In this document: positions 24,474 to 39,400 of the stretch, piece by piece
How the letters are laid out: each line of letters starts with the position of its first letter
Position numbering within the stretch: position 1 is the first letter of the stretch
NCBI RefSeq assembly: GCF_026914265.1
Contig: NC_069133.1
Coordinates: 6,755,985-6,819,984, forward strand
Length of the DNA stretch: 64,000 nt
Reading direction: 5' to 3'
Source of the DNA: Mya arenaria
Lineage: Eukaryota > Mollusca > Bivalvia > Myida > Myidae
Made by a program: the position numbers and the translations under genes
The notes under the pieces: generated by a model
What the model was told of the DNA's origin: nothing
Database searches by the model: none
What the model saw: only the letters and a program-made list of their open reading frames with translations

Positions 24474-27400
24474 TCACTTTTTCCCCTCGTCCTTTTTATC
24501 TTTATCCTGTTTACTGCCTGAATCTTTTGTAAGGGAGCTCATGGCTGACTGAATGGCCTCGCTGTTGGGGTCCACCCCCGGGAGGCTCTCTAGAACCTGC
24601 TGTAGGAAGTCACGGTCATGCATTATGTCTTCTTCTCCCTGAAACATACAAACAATTTGATGAGTTCATTTCGTTACAGTGATTGAGTTTTAGGGAACTT
24701 AAGCTTCCTGTTTCACATTCACAAGTACTAACAACCAAAACATAACAAGAAAGATGTTATAAAATATATAACAAAACATAAACAATGCTGATAGACCAAA
24801 CATAAGATTCAACCATCCTTTCTAGCTAAAGAGAGAGTGTATATAAAATGCAAACCCAAAAGTCACATGACCCATGCTGAGGTCCAATGATATATTTAAG
24901 GAATATTTATGCTATTTTATCTTCAATAAACCACCCGGCTTGAATTATTTTTAATTCTCTATTTAAATCTGCGCGTTGAGTGGCAAAACTGATGACAAAG
25001 ATTGAAGTTACATGACTGTTACGTAATGGCAAGGTTACATTATACCGCACCTTGTCAGCGTCAGACTTATCAGCAGCAGTGCTTGGTGTTGGGGCGTCGG
25101 TCTCCATCGGGGCTGGCGTGTTGGCACTGGAATTGTCAGCTGTAAACAAGCACAACCAGTTTTAAATGTAAGTACATGTACTACATGTATGTCTGATTTC
25201 ATGAGAATGAGGAGATTAAGAAATAGTCCAGGATTAGTCAAATATGTGTATTACATGACCTCAACAACCCTAACTTCATCAAAATGGCAGGTCACATTGT
25301 ATACAGCTATATGCAGGAATAATTGAGGCCTTCGCAATCTTGAGCAACAAGAATACCATGTCTTGTAAAGATGAGAATTGTTCCAGTTAAAGCATGCACA
25401 CTGTGTTGAGCTGCCTGCCCCCAAGGCTGCTAGTCAAGGGTGATAACTTTACATGATAATTCATAATGGGGTACGTCCCTTTAAAATGAAATGTAAGTAG
25501 ACCTGCAGCTTCAAAGTCTAATCTATCAAAACCAATATGAAACAGATTGAACATTGTACAATAAACTCCAGGTTAATAAACTTTAATAAACTCTGACCTG
25601 ACATGGACATCTGGAGGGCAAAGGCAATCTGATCTTCCTCTGACATGCTGCCAAAGTCTGGCACGCTAGGTGTGTTTTGTTCCTGGCCCATCGACATGGA
25701 GATTGCTTGTTCAAGAAGGGCCTCGTCTCCACCAACCTCCGCTGGCTTCTCGGCCTCTACAGCTGACTCTGTTTGCACCTATGGAAGGTTTGGTATAAAA
25801 ATCTATTAAATTACTTCAGAATTCATCATTTTAGATTAAATTAGCCTAAACATTTTTGGGGGACGATTTACAAACCCCAAATACGATGTTCAGATTCGGT
25901 TTATGGGGAAAAGTATAAAATCCTCAAGCTTCCCCTGGAAGTAGCTCTTCAATCAGTAATTTAGCAATCTATACAGTATACAAAACAACCTCATTCATTG
26001 GACCATTTAAGTCATACATGTTTTCTGGCTTTATCTAATTTATGAATGTGATATTTTGGTACATAATTTCTAATCTATGACCAAATGCTATCATTATTTA
26101 GACAACCAGACTCCTCAATGTGCCAGTCCACTGATAAATTTGGAACAGGTCTGGCATTATCTTCATAAATACTACTCCAGATGACTTGCACAATTGGCAA
26201 AAAGATACCATATAATTTGATCAACAGTACATGCCTTAGTTGCAGTAAGCCTTATCCAAACTCATTTCGAACACCTTGCCAATTTCAAAGCCAAAAGAAC
26301 ATAAGAACTGGACTTCATGAACCCATAAACACAATCATTTATGGATGAAAATTATTCACTTGTAAAAAACAATTTAAATGGGAGAGAATCCCAACGGTGT
26401 CAGCTGTCTACGGTCTTAACTTCTCAGCCTGAGTTACCTTCCTTGCCTCCTCTTCTTGCCTGGCACGCTGCTCCTCCATAGAAACCCGGAGTGCAAGGGC
26501 CAGCTCCGGGTCTTCGTTGGGGTCTACCCCGAACTCGAAGCCCGTTGCCTGTAGAGGGACACCAGCCCCATCCTCACCAACTATTACAGGGGAGTTGACC
26601 AGTGCTTCTGACAGGAGTGGACCAGGGGGGACCGTCACCAGATGAGAACTGTGGTAAAAGTAATAAATAGTTTGGTTTGGAAAATCTTAAATAGTATGAG
26701 GTATAGCCTAGGTTAAATTCTAAGCACAATGACAACTCATCAAGGGCACCAAAAATCAGACAAGCAAAACATACCCAGTGCCATCTTTTCCATTGATTGT
26801 ATTGATGAACTGTGTGAGCCTCTCTGTGTTTATGCCCTGGAATGACAGCACTGTATTACATACATGTGTGGACAATGTCATACTAAGGGATAACTTTATA
26901 CACTATGTACATGATATGAAGTTTTTTATTTTGACACGGATTCAAGAAACAACAGTAAACATGGTGTACATTTACCTCTTCTCCAAAGTTGATCATGTCC
27001 ACATTGACCTTCTCCTTCTTCAGTTTCTTGGCAAGTTTCACGATCTATAATGAGCAAATGCTATGTTTAACAATCTAGGATGTTCAAAATGCTATATCTC
27101 ACAATCTATAATGCGCAAATGCTATATTACAACATTAACTGTGCACCATTATAGGGCTGAGAATGTTCTAGTGGTATAGGTATCCTCCTCGCAACCAATG
27201 AATTGGCAGTGTATAGTTCTCATTTTCTGATTTTACAGTACTGGTTGAGAAGCAGTTTCCGACAGTTTTTATACGTTTTTTATTGAATTAATTATACGTG
27301 TTTAAGTACCTACTAAAATTGTTCACATTTAAGAAAACTACAGCTCAAGCTGCTATTGTCGATATATTTTTCACATGTGTGACGTCACATATAGTGTATC

Positions 27401-30400
27401 TAATAGGGGCGCAAAGAGGGTACTTACTGTGTTCTGATTAGCTTGTGATGAGAAGCAGTTTCCGACAAATCGAATGTGGAGCAGATTTAAGGTGCCTATT
27501 GTTAGTTTTTATTATCTGTTTATTTAATATACTAAATATAAGACTGTAATAAGATAAAAAAAAAAAAAAAATTCAGCATTTACGAAAAATTTAAACCCTA
27601 AAATTTACGACAGTCAATTTATACTCGAAATCAGGCAGACACTGAATATCAATGATATTTTGATTCATTTCTGATAGAAACTTGTGTTTGTATACATTTA
27701 AATGAATGTGGGTGCGAAATAAGCATGACACCAGTGTTCACAAATATGTATACAATGAGCATCATTTGTATAAGTCAATTTAGGAAAACCTTGTAGCTAT
27801 TCAAAGATATGCAAATTAGGTTCACACGCATGCGTAATACGCTGCGCGTGCCGATCCCCCACGTGCAAGTTTGTGTACAAAATGAACAAGAGGGCCATGA
27901 TGGCCCTGTATCGCTCACCTGTAGCTTTGCTAAATAAAGTGAACATTCTGACCTATTATCATAAAGATCCAATGAAAAGTATGGCCCCTAGAGGCCACTC
28001 TTTTATTTGTCCCACTGACCTAGTTTTTTACCCCACATGACCACGAATGACCCAATATCGAACTTGACCTATATTTTTCTAGAGATGATCATTCTGACCA
28101 AGTTGAATTGAGTTAAGCCTAAAATTGTGACCTCTATTGTGTTCACAAGGTTTTTCTACTAATTGACCTAGTGACCTAGTTTTTGACCTGGGTTGACCCA
28201 ATATGGAACTTGACCTAGCTTATGTTAAGATGATCATTCTGACCAAGTTTCATTAAGATAAGGCTAAAATTGTGACCTCTATTTTGTTCACAAGGTTTTT
28301 CTAATAATTGACCTAGTGACCTAGTTATTGACTGCGTATGACCCAATATCGAACTTGACCCAGATTTTATAGAGATGATCATTCTGACCAAGTTGCATTA
28401 AGATTAGCCTAAAATTGTGACCTCTATTGTGTTCACAAGGTTTTTCTAATAATTGACCTAGTGACCTAGTTATTGACCGCAGATGACCCAATATCGAACT
28501 TGACCTAGATTTTATAGAGATGATCATTCTGACCAAGTTGCATTGAGATTAGGCTAAAATTGTGACCTCTATTGTGTTCACAAGGTTTTTCTACTAATTG
28601 ACCTAGTGACCTAGTTATTGACCGTGAATGACCCAATATCAAATTTGACCTACATTTTATAGCGATGATCATTCTGACCAAGTTGCATTGAGATTAGGCT
28701 AAAATTGTGACCTCTATTGTGTTCACAAGGTTTTTCTACTAATTGACCTAGTGACCTAGTTATTGACCGCGGATGACCCAATATCGAACTTGACCTAAAT
28801 TTTATAGAGATGATCATTCTGACCAAGTTGCATTGAGATTAGGCTAAAATTGTGACCTCTAATGTGTTCACAAGGTATTTCTACTAATTGACCTACTGAC
28901 CTAGTTTTTGACCCCAGATGACCCAATATCGAACTTGACCTAGATTTCATAGAGATGATCAGTCTGACCAAGTTTCATAAAGATTAGGTCAAAATTGTGA
29001 CCTCTGTTGTGTTCACAAGGTTTTTCTAATAATTGACCTAGTGACCTAGTTATTGACTGCGGATGACCCAATATCGAACTTGACCTAGATTTTATAGAGA
29101 TGATTATTCTGACCAACTTGCATTGAGATTAGGCTAAAATTGTGACCTCTATTGTGTTCACAAGGTTTTTCTACTAATTGACCTAGTGACCTAGTTGTTG
29201 ACCGCGGATGACCCAATATCGAACTTGACCTACATTTTATAGAGATGATCATTCTGACCAAGTTGCATTGAGATTAGGCTAAAATTGTGACCTCTATTGT
29301 GTTCACAAGGTTTTTCTACTAATTGACCTAGTGACCTAGTTTTTGACCTGGGTTGACCCAATATGGAACTTGACCTAGCTTATGTTAAGATGATCATTCT
29401 GACCAAGTTTCATTAAGATAAGGCTAAAATTGTGACCTCTATTTTGTTCACAAGGTTTTTCTAATAATTGACCTAGTGACCTAGTTTTTGAACCCAGATG
29501 ACCCAATATCGAACTTGACCCAGATTTTATAGAGATGATCATTCTGACCAAGTTGCATTAAGATTAGCCTAAAATTGTGACCTCTATTGTGTTCACAAGG
29601 TTTTTGTACTAATTGACCTAGTGACCTAGTTATTGACCGCGGATGACCCAATATCGAACTTGACCTAGATTTTATAGAGATGATCATTCTGACCAAGTTG
29701 CATTGAGATTAGGCTAAAATTGTGACCTCTATTGTGTTCACAAGGTTTTTCTACTAATTGACCTAGTGACCTAATTATTGACCGCAGATGACCCAATATC
29801 GAACTTGACCTAGATTTTATAGAGATGACCATTCTGACCAAGTTGCATTGAGATTAGGCTAAAATTGTGACCTCTATTGTGTTCACAAGGTTTTTCTACT
29901 AATTGACCTAGTGACCTAGTTATTGACCGCGGATGACCCAATATCGAACTTGACCTAGATTTTATAGAGATGATCATTCTGACCAAGTTGCATTGAGATT
30001 AGGCTAAAATTGTGACCTCTAATGTGTTCACAAGGTATTTCTACTAATCGACCTACTGACCTAGTTTTTGACCCCAGATGACCCAATATCGAACATGACC
30101 TAGATTTCATAGAGATGATCAGTCTGACCAAGTTTCATAAAGATTAGGTCAAAATTGTGACCTCTGTTGTGTTCACAAGGTTTTCTAATAATTGACCTAG
30201 TGACCTAGTTATTGACTGCGGATGACCCAATATCGAACTTGACCTAGATTTTATAGAGATGATTATTCTGACCAACTTGCATTGAGATTAGGCCAAAATT
30301 GTGACCTCTATTGTGTTCACAAGGTTTTTGTACTAATTGACCTAGTGACCTAGTTGTTGACCGCGGATGACCAAATATCGAACTTGACCTACATTTTATA

Positions 30401-33400
30401 GAGATGATCATTCTGACCAAGTTGCATTGAGATTAGGCTAAAATTGTGACCTCTATTGTGTTCACAAGGTTTTTCTACTAATTGACCTAGTGACCTAGTT
30501 TTTGACCTGGGTTGACCCAATATGGAACTGGACCTAGCTTATGTTAAGATGATCATTCTGACCAAGTTTCATTAAGATAAGGCTAAAATTGTGACCTCTA
30601 TTTTGTTCACAAGGTTTTTCTAATAATTGACCTAGTGACCTAGTTATTGACTGCGTATGACCCAATATCGTACTTGACCCAGATTTTATAGAGATGATCA
30701 TTCTGACCAAGTTGCATTAAGATTAGCCTAAAATTGTGACCTCTATTGTGTTCACAGGGTTTTTGTACTAATTGACCTAGTGACCTAGTTATTGACCGCG
30801 GATGACCCAATATCGAACTTGACCTAGATTTTATAGAGATGATCATTCTGACCAAGTTGCATTGAGATTAGGCTAAAATTGTGACCTCTATTGTGTTCAC
30901 AAGGTTTTTCTACTAATTGACCTAGTGACCTAGTTATTGACCGTGAATGACCCAATATCAAACTTGACCTACATTTTATAGCGATGATCATTCTGACCAA
31001 GTTGCATTGAGATTAGGCTAAAATTGTGACCTCTATTGTGTTCACAAGGCTTTTCTACTAATTGACCTAGTGACCTAGTTATTGACCGCGGATGACCCAA
31101 TATCGAACTTGACCTAAATTTTATAGAGATGATCATTCTGACCAAGTTGCATTGAGATTAGGCTAAAGTTGTGACCTCTAATAAGTTCACAAGGTATTTC
31201 TACTAATTGACCTACTGACCTAGTTTTTGACCCCAGTTGACCCAATATCGAACTTGACCTAGATTTCATAGAGATGATCAGTCTGACCAAGTTTCATAAA
31301 GATTAGGTCAAAATTGTGACCTCTGTTGTGTTCACAAGGTTTTTCTACTAATTGACCTAGTGACCTAGTTATTGACCGCGGATGACCCAATATCGAACTT
31401 GACCTAGATTTTATAGAGATGATCATTCTGACCAAGTTTCATTAAGATAAGGCTAAAATTGTGACCTCTATTGTGTTCACAAGGTTTTTGTACTAATTGA
31501 CCTAGTGACCTAATTATTGACCGCGGATGACCCAATATCGAACTTGACCTAGATTTTATAGAGATGACCATTCTGACCAAGTTGCATTGAGATTAGGCTA
31601 AAATTGTGACCTCTATTGTGTTCACAAGGTTTTTCTACTAATTGACCTAGTGACCTAGTTATTGACCGCGGATGACCCAATATCGAACTTGACCTAGATT
31701 TTATAGAGATGATCATTCTGACCAAGTTGCATTGAGATTAGGCTAAAATTGTGACCTCTATTGTGTTCACAAGGTTTTTGTACTAATTGACCTAGTGACC
31801 TAGTTATTGACCGTGAATGACCCAATATCAGACTTGACCTACATTTTACAGCGATGATCATTCTGACCAATTTGCATTGAGATTAGGCTAAAATTGTGAC
31901 CTCTATTGTGTTCACAAGGTTTTTCTACTAATTGACCTAGTGACCTAGTTATTGACCGCGGATGACCCAATATCGAACTTGACCTAGATTTTATAGAGAT
32001 GATCATTCTGACCAAGTTGCATTGAGATTAGGCTAAAATTGTGACCTCTATTGTGTTCACAAGGTTTTTCTACTAATTGACCTAGTGACCTAGTTTTTGA
32101 CCTGGGTTGACCCAATATGGAACTTGACCTAGCTTATGTTAAGATGATCATTCTGACCAAGTTTCATTAAGATAAGGCTAAAATTGTGACCTCTATTTTG
32201 TTCACAAGGTTTTTCTAATAATTGACCTAGTGACCTAGTTTTTGAACCCAGATGACCCAATATCGAACTTGACCCAGATTTTATAGAGATGATCATTCTG
32301 ACCAAGTTGCATTAAGATTAGCCTAAAATTGTGACCTCTATTGTGTTCACAAGGTTTTTGTACTAATTGACCTAGTGACCTAGTTATTGACCGCGGATGA
32401 CCCAATATCGAACTTGACCTAGATTTTATAGAGATGATCATTCTGACCAAGTTGCATTGAGATTAGGCTAAAATTGTGACCTCTATTGTGTTCACAAGGT
32501 TTTTCTACTAATTGACCTAGTGACCTAATTATTGACCGCAGATGACCCAATATCGAACTTGACCTAGATTTTATAGAGATGACCATTCTGACCAAGTTGC
32601 ATTGAGATTAGGCTAAAATTGTGACCTCTATTGTGTTCACAAGGTTTTTCTACTAATTGACCTAGTGACCTAGTTATTGACCGCGGATGACCCAATATCG
32701 AACTTGACCTAGATTTTATAGAGATGATCATTCTGACCAAGTTGCATTGAGATTAGGCTAAAATTGTGACCTCTAATGTGTTCACAAGGTATTTCTACTA
32801 ATCGACCTACTGACCTAGTTTTTGACCCCAGATGACCCAATATCGAACATGACCTAGATTTCATAGAGATGATCAGTCTGACCAAGTTTCATAAAGATTA
32901 GGTCAAAATTGTGACCTCTGTTGTGTTCACAAGGTTTTTCTAATAATTGACCTAGTGACCTAGTTATTGACTGCGGATGACCCAATATCGAACTTGACCT
33001 AGATTTTATAGAGATGATTATTCTGACCAACTTGCATTGAGATTAGGCCAAAATTGTGACCTCTATTGTGTTCACAAGGTTTTTGTACTAATTGACCTAG
33101 TGACCTAGTTGTTGACCGCGGATGACCAAATATCGAACTTGACCTACATTTTATAGAGATGATCATTCTGACCAAGTTGCATTGAGATTAGGCTAAAATT
33201 GTGACCTCTATTGTGTTCACAAGGTTTTTCTACTAATTGACCTAGTGACCTAGTTTTTGACCTGGGTTGACCCAATATGGAACTGGACCTAGCTTATGTT
33301 AAGATGATCATTCTGACCAAGTTTCATTAAGATAAGGCTAAAATTGTGACCTCTATTTTGTTCACAAGGTTTTTCTAATAATTGACCTAGTGACCTAGTT

Positions 33401-36400
33401 ATTGACTGCGTATGACCCAATATCGTACTTGACCCAGATTTTATAGAGATGATCATTCTGACCAAGTTGCATTAAGATTAGCCTAAAATTGTGACCTCTA
33501 TTGTGTTCACAGGGTTTTTGTACTAATTGACCTAGTGACCTAGTTATTGACCGCGGATGACCCAATATCGAACTTGACCTAGATTTTATAGAGATGATCA
33601 TTCTGACCAAGTTGCATTGAGATTAGGCTAAAATTGTGACCTCTATTGTGTTCACAAGGTTTTTCTACTAATTGACCTAGTGACCTAGTTATTGACCGTG
33701 AATGACCCAATATCAAACTTGACCTACATTTTATAGCGATGATCATTCTGACCAAGTTGCATTGAGATTAGGCTAAAATTGTGACCTCTATTGTGTTCAC
33801 AAGGCTTTTCTACTAATTGACCTAGTGACCTAGTTATTGACCGCGGATGACCCAATATCGAACTTGACCTAAATTTTATAGAGATGATCATTCTGACCAA
33901 GTTGCATTGAGATTAGGCTAAAGTTGTGACCTCTAATAAGTTCACAAGGTATTTCTACTAATTGACCTACTGACCTAGTTTTTGACCCCAGTTGACCCAA
34001 TATCGAACTTGACCTAGATTTCATAGAGATGATCAGTCTGACCAAGTTTCATAAAGATTAGGTCAAAATTGTGACCTCTGTTGTGTTCACAAGGTTTTTC
34101 TAATAATTGACCTAGTGACCTAGTTATTGACCGCGGATGACCCAATATCGAACTTGACCTAGATTTTATAGAGATGATCATTCTGACCAAGTTTCATTAA
34201 GATAAGGCTAAAATTGTGACCTCTATTGTGTTCACAAGGTTTTTGTACTAATTGACCTAGTGACCTAATTATTGACCGCGGATGACCCAATATCGAACTT
34301 GACCTAGATTTTATAGAGATGACCATTCTGACCAAGTTGCATTGAGATTAGGCTAAAATTGTGACCTCTATTGTGTTCACAAGGTTTTTCTACTAATTGA
34401 CCTAGTGACCTAGTTATTGACCGCGGATGACCCAATATCGAACTTGACCTAGATTTTATAGAGATGATCATTCTGACCAAGTTGCATTGAGATTAGGCTA
34501 AAATTGTGACCTCTATTGTGTTCACAAGGTTTTTGTACTAATTGACCTAGTGACCTAGTTATTGACCGTGAATGACCCAATATCAGACTTGACCTACATT
34601 TTACAGCGATGATCATTCTGACCAATTTGCATTGAGATTAGGCTAAAATTGTGACCTCTATTGTGTTCACAAGGTTTTTCTACTAATTGACCTAGTGACC
34701 TAGTTATTGACCGCGGATGACCCAATATCGAACTTGACCTAGATTTTATAGAGATGATCATTCTGACCAAGTTGCATTGAGATTAGGCTAAAATTGTGAC
34801 CTCTAATGTGTTCACAAGGTATTTCTACTAATTGACCTACTGACCTAGTTTTTGACCCCAGATGACCCAATATCGAACTTGACCTAGATTTCATAGAGAT
34901 GATCAGTCTGACCAAGTTTCATAAAGATTAGGTCAAAATTGTGACCTCTGTTGTGTTCACAAGGTATTTCTAATAATTGACCTAGTGACCTAGTTATTGA
35001 CTGCGGATGACCCAATATCGAACTTGACCTGGATTTTATAGAGATGATTATTCTGACCAAGTTGCATTGAGATTAGGCTAAAATTGTGACCTCTATTGTG
35101 TTCACAAGGTTTTTGTACTAATTGACCTAGTGACCTAGTTGTTGACCGCGGATGACCCAATATCGAACTTGACCTACATTTTATAGAGATGATCATTCTG
35201 ACCAAGTTGCATTGAGATAAGGCTAAAATTGTGACCTCTATTGTGTTCACAAGGTTTTTCTACTAATTGACCTAGTGACCTAATTATTGACCGCGGATGA
35301 CCCAATATCGAACTTGACCTAGATTTTATAGAGATGACCATTCTGACCAAGTTGCATTGAGATTAGGCTAAAATTGTGACCTCTATTGTGTTCACAAGGT
35401 TTTTCTACTAATTGACCTAGTGACCTAGTTTTTGACCCCAGATGACCCAATATCGAACTTGACCTAGATTTTATAGAGATGATCAGTCTGACCAAGTTTC
35501 ATAAAGATTAGGTCAAAATTGTGACCTCTATTGTGTTCACAAGCAATTGTGAACGTATACGGACGGACGGACGAAGGACGAAGAGTGATCACAAAAGCTC
35601 ACCTTGTCACTACGTGACAGGTGAGCTAAAAATAAACATTAAACATTAAATAATAATAAAAGTTACTTACGTGTCTCAAAAATAATTTCAACTTTTGATT
35701 GCCTAGTTAGGATATAGTTGAATTGCAGTACATTTTTTATGAAGATCTAAAGAAAGTAGGCGAAAAAGCGATTTATCGGAAACTGCTTCTCAACCAGTAA
35801 ATGTGAGTATACACTGTGCATGGTTAACCCGGGCTACTGAAATGTTATACCTTAAAATAGGGTGCATTTTCAAGGGTATTTATGTAATTATATGCAACCA
35901 GACCAATGCAGAGGCATACCTCTTTTTCATCATCTTCTACAGGACTACCAACGAACACAACGATCCTCATACGATGGTTCTTTCCCTGTCTGTGCTTCAG
36001 GGCAAGCTAAAAAAAGCAGATATATTAAAAACAAGCAATGCAAGTACATTCAATTAAAGTAGAAAATTACTAGTATATAACAAATTATAAAGACACGTCA
36101 TGTATACTATATTGTCCCATTGCATCAAAAATCTTAGATTTGAACTTTGGATGGATTTTCAACAGAGTATTACTACATATAAAATTGCTTTAGGATTCGA
36201 AATGAAATGGTCCCCTCAGATACATAATTCTTCGACAAAGAGACTTTTTGAAAATTGGGAACAAAACACAGCCTACATTGTATGTGAATCATACTGAACT
36301 ATTTATTACTGAAAAACAAAAAAATACTTGAGATGATTGTGGTATTAATTTAATGATTAGTGGTGATCATAAGGACCAGTTATCAAAACTTAATATGTCT

Positions 36401-39400
36401 AAAAACAAACACAATTATTCAACTGACATTATGCTTTATAACATCAGTAAAGTTTTTTAACAAATTTCTACGCATTTATTCATGCTTGAATTACTAATCC
36501 AGATTGTAAAAACTCTGCTTGTACTTTCAAATAACAAGAGGCACATCCGTGCCTGTGCTCCACTGGCCAAAAGGTTCAAGCAAAGACCACCTAACGAACA
36601 TTTTCGTCAAGTTTCATAGAAATACAATCATCAATTTTTGAGGAGAAGTTATTTAAAAAAATTTTTTACTTTAATAGCTCTGGCTGCCATGTTGTGCAGT
36701 GGACCGAAAAGATTTGGGCAATTTGAGTAAAGGAGCACCAAACAAACATTTCTGTCAAGTTTTATCGAAAAAAGGTCATCGGTTTCGACGACAAGTCGTA
36801 TAAAGTTTTTTTTATTTTTTAGCTCTGGCAGCCATGGTGTGCAGTGGACTGGAACCATTTAACAAATTTTGGTTAATGACCACCCAAGGAACATTTCTGT
36901 CAAGTTTCATCAAAATCTGATCATCGGTTAACATTTAATCTGAATAGATTATAAAGCAAATATCTAACCTGAACAAGAACTGACGAGATAGAATCGACTT
37001 GGTGTTTCACTTACACTTTTCGGCCATTTAAGTTACTAAAAATAGCTGTTTCATAAACTTTCAGAATGTCACTTAAACGAAAATTAATGTTCAGTCTATA
37101 TATACTTTCCTATGTATAAATGTAAGGTTTTTAAATTGATCTTTTTGTGAGAACTTTATGCTTATATGTTTCTTCATAAATTATTATTGTTTAAAAATTA
37201 TTTAAAGATGCTATACGTGAAAAATTAAGACATTATTTTTTTTTCTATTAAAGGGAGGTAATTCAGTAGTAAAATGTAATCAAAGCTATTAAAGCATGGC
37301 ATTTCTTTTCTAACCATGTTGATATTATTACAGTCTATTCAAGCAAGATGCCTTTTGTTTTTACATAGTACCCATAGGTTCTGAAAAACAAGGAGCACTA
37401 TTCCCAACAGAAGGATGTCACTCCCTATCACTGCATGAGCATCATAATAAAAAAATGTTTACTCAAACTGCAAGCTGCTCAATTGAAATAGGTATTTACC
37501 TCAAGCATACAGTTTTATAATGTGGCAAAATAGTCGGACTACTAGATTGTCATTCGGACTAGTAAAATATGCCATTATGCTAGTCCAACTGGCTAGTAGG
37601 TTAAAATGTTTTTCGTGAATACTGCGGACGAGAAGTCCTTACAGGTTTTTCTATTTTTAACTTTCGCAGCCATGTTGTGCAGCCGACCGGAACCATTTGG
37701 GCAATTTTGGTTAAAGGGCATCCCGATGAACATTTACGTAAAGTTTCATCAAAATCTGATAATCGGTTTCTGAGAAGATGTAGTTTAACGTTTTTTTCTA
37801 TTCTTAGCTCTGGTGCCCATGTTGTGCAGCAGACCAGAACTGTTTGGGCTATTTTGGTTAAGGACTACCCAAGTAACATTTCTGTCAAGTTTCATTGCAA
37901 TACGATCATCGGTTTCTGAGGAGAAGTCGTTTAAAGGTTTTTCTATTTTTACCTCTGGGGGCCATCTTGTGCAGTGGACCGAAACCATTGAAGCAAATTT
38001 GATAAAGGACCATCCAAGGAACATTTCTGTTAAGTTTCATCAAAATCTGATCATCGGTTTCTGAGAAGATGTTCTTTAAAGGTTTTTCTATTTTTTTGCC
38101 CTGGCAGCCATGTTGTGCAGCGGACCGGAACCATTTGAGCAATTTTGGTTAAGGACCACCCAAGGAACAATTCTGTCAAGTTTCATCAAAATCTGCCTAT
38201 CCGTTTCAGAGGAGATGTCGTTTAAAGATTTTGCTATTTTTAGCTGTGGCGGCCATATTGTGCAATGGACCAGAACCATTTGAGCAATTTTAATAAAGGA
38301 CCACCCAAGGAACATTACTGTCAAGTTTCATCAAAATCTGCCAAACCGTTTCAGAGGAGATGTCGTTTAAAGATTTTGCTATTTTTAGCTCTGGTGGCCA
38401 TATTGTGCAATGGACCAGAACCATTTGAGCAATTTTGGTAAAGGACCACCAAAGGAACATTCCTGTGAAGTTTTGTCAAAATCCGCTTATCAGTTTCAGA
38501 GGAGATGTCGTTTAAAGTAAAAGTTTACGCACGCACGCACTCACGACGGACAATCTGTGACGACATAAGCTCCATGGCCTTCGGCCAGAGGAGCTAAAAA
38601 TTGGACAATAAAATCACTGCATATCTATATCTCACAAACTTACAAACGTGTGCAACGCTGACAGTTGTGGATATCTATATCTCACAAACTTACAAACGTG
38701 TGCAACTCTGACAGTTGTGGATATCTATATCTCACAAACTTACAAACGTGTGCAACTCTGACAGTTGTGGATATTTATATCTCACAAACAAACAAATGGG
38801 GATTACTTTGACAGCTGTGCATATCTATATCTCACAAACTTACACACATGTACAACTTTGGTAGCTGTGCATATCTATATATATCAAAAACTTACTATCA
38901 TGTAGTGCAACTTGATCAGATGAGCATACCTATATCTCAAAAACTTACAAACGTGACAGCAGGACATATTTATAAATTTCCACACAAACTTACAAACAAG
39001 TGCAACTTAAAGTTGCCCATATCTTTACCCCACAAACTTACATGTGCAACTTTGACAGCTGTGCAGAACCTGATCTCCCCTTTTGGCTGAACCTGATGAA
39101 GCTTACTGAGGATTCGGCCAACATCAGATGTGAGAGTTGTCAGGACCTCAACACTTAAAACAACAACCACAACATGTCAAAATTAAAGGGTACAATCCCT
39201 CCATGCATGTATTCAAATGAGAATATTAAAAATAAAAAATAATTTTCGATCTACAGAGGCTGGAGACCCATCAGGCTAAGTTACTTTCCTTTGAAGTAGA
39301 CCTATGAAAACTCAATGTATCATACAAAAAAATAGTTTAGTTATCTTTAGTTCAGACAAAAATGAAATCATTAAAAATGAACAGGTTTATATCATATAAA

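Larger units (their letters stand above)
27241..35797. mobile_element. TA-flanked TIR DNA element, host of a nested insertion
   Basis: A perfect 22-bp inverted repeat, beginning CTGGTTGAGAAGCAGTTTCC, lies at 27241 and 35797, each end flanked by TA. Taking out the 7.7-kb element nested inside leaves about 0.8 kb with no transposase. A TA duplication suggests a Tc1/mariner-type element. A partial extra copy of the end (AGAAGCAGTTTCCGACA) at about 27450 hints at an older internal rearrangement. The whole sits in a PSMD4 intron between 27044 and 35920. Confidence 0.75.

Noticed and set aside
28321-35250. Series of nearly identical 71-codon minus-strand frames
   Set aside because: These are by-products of the 145-bp array and differ only where units differ. 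No start context or conserved protein feature was seen.
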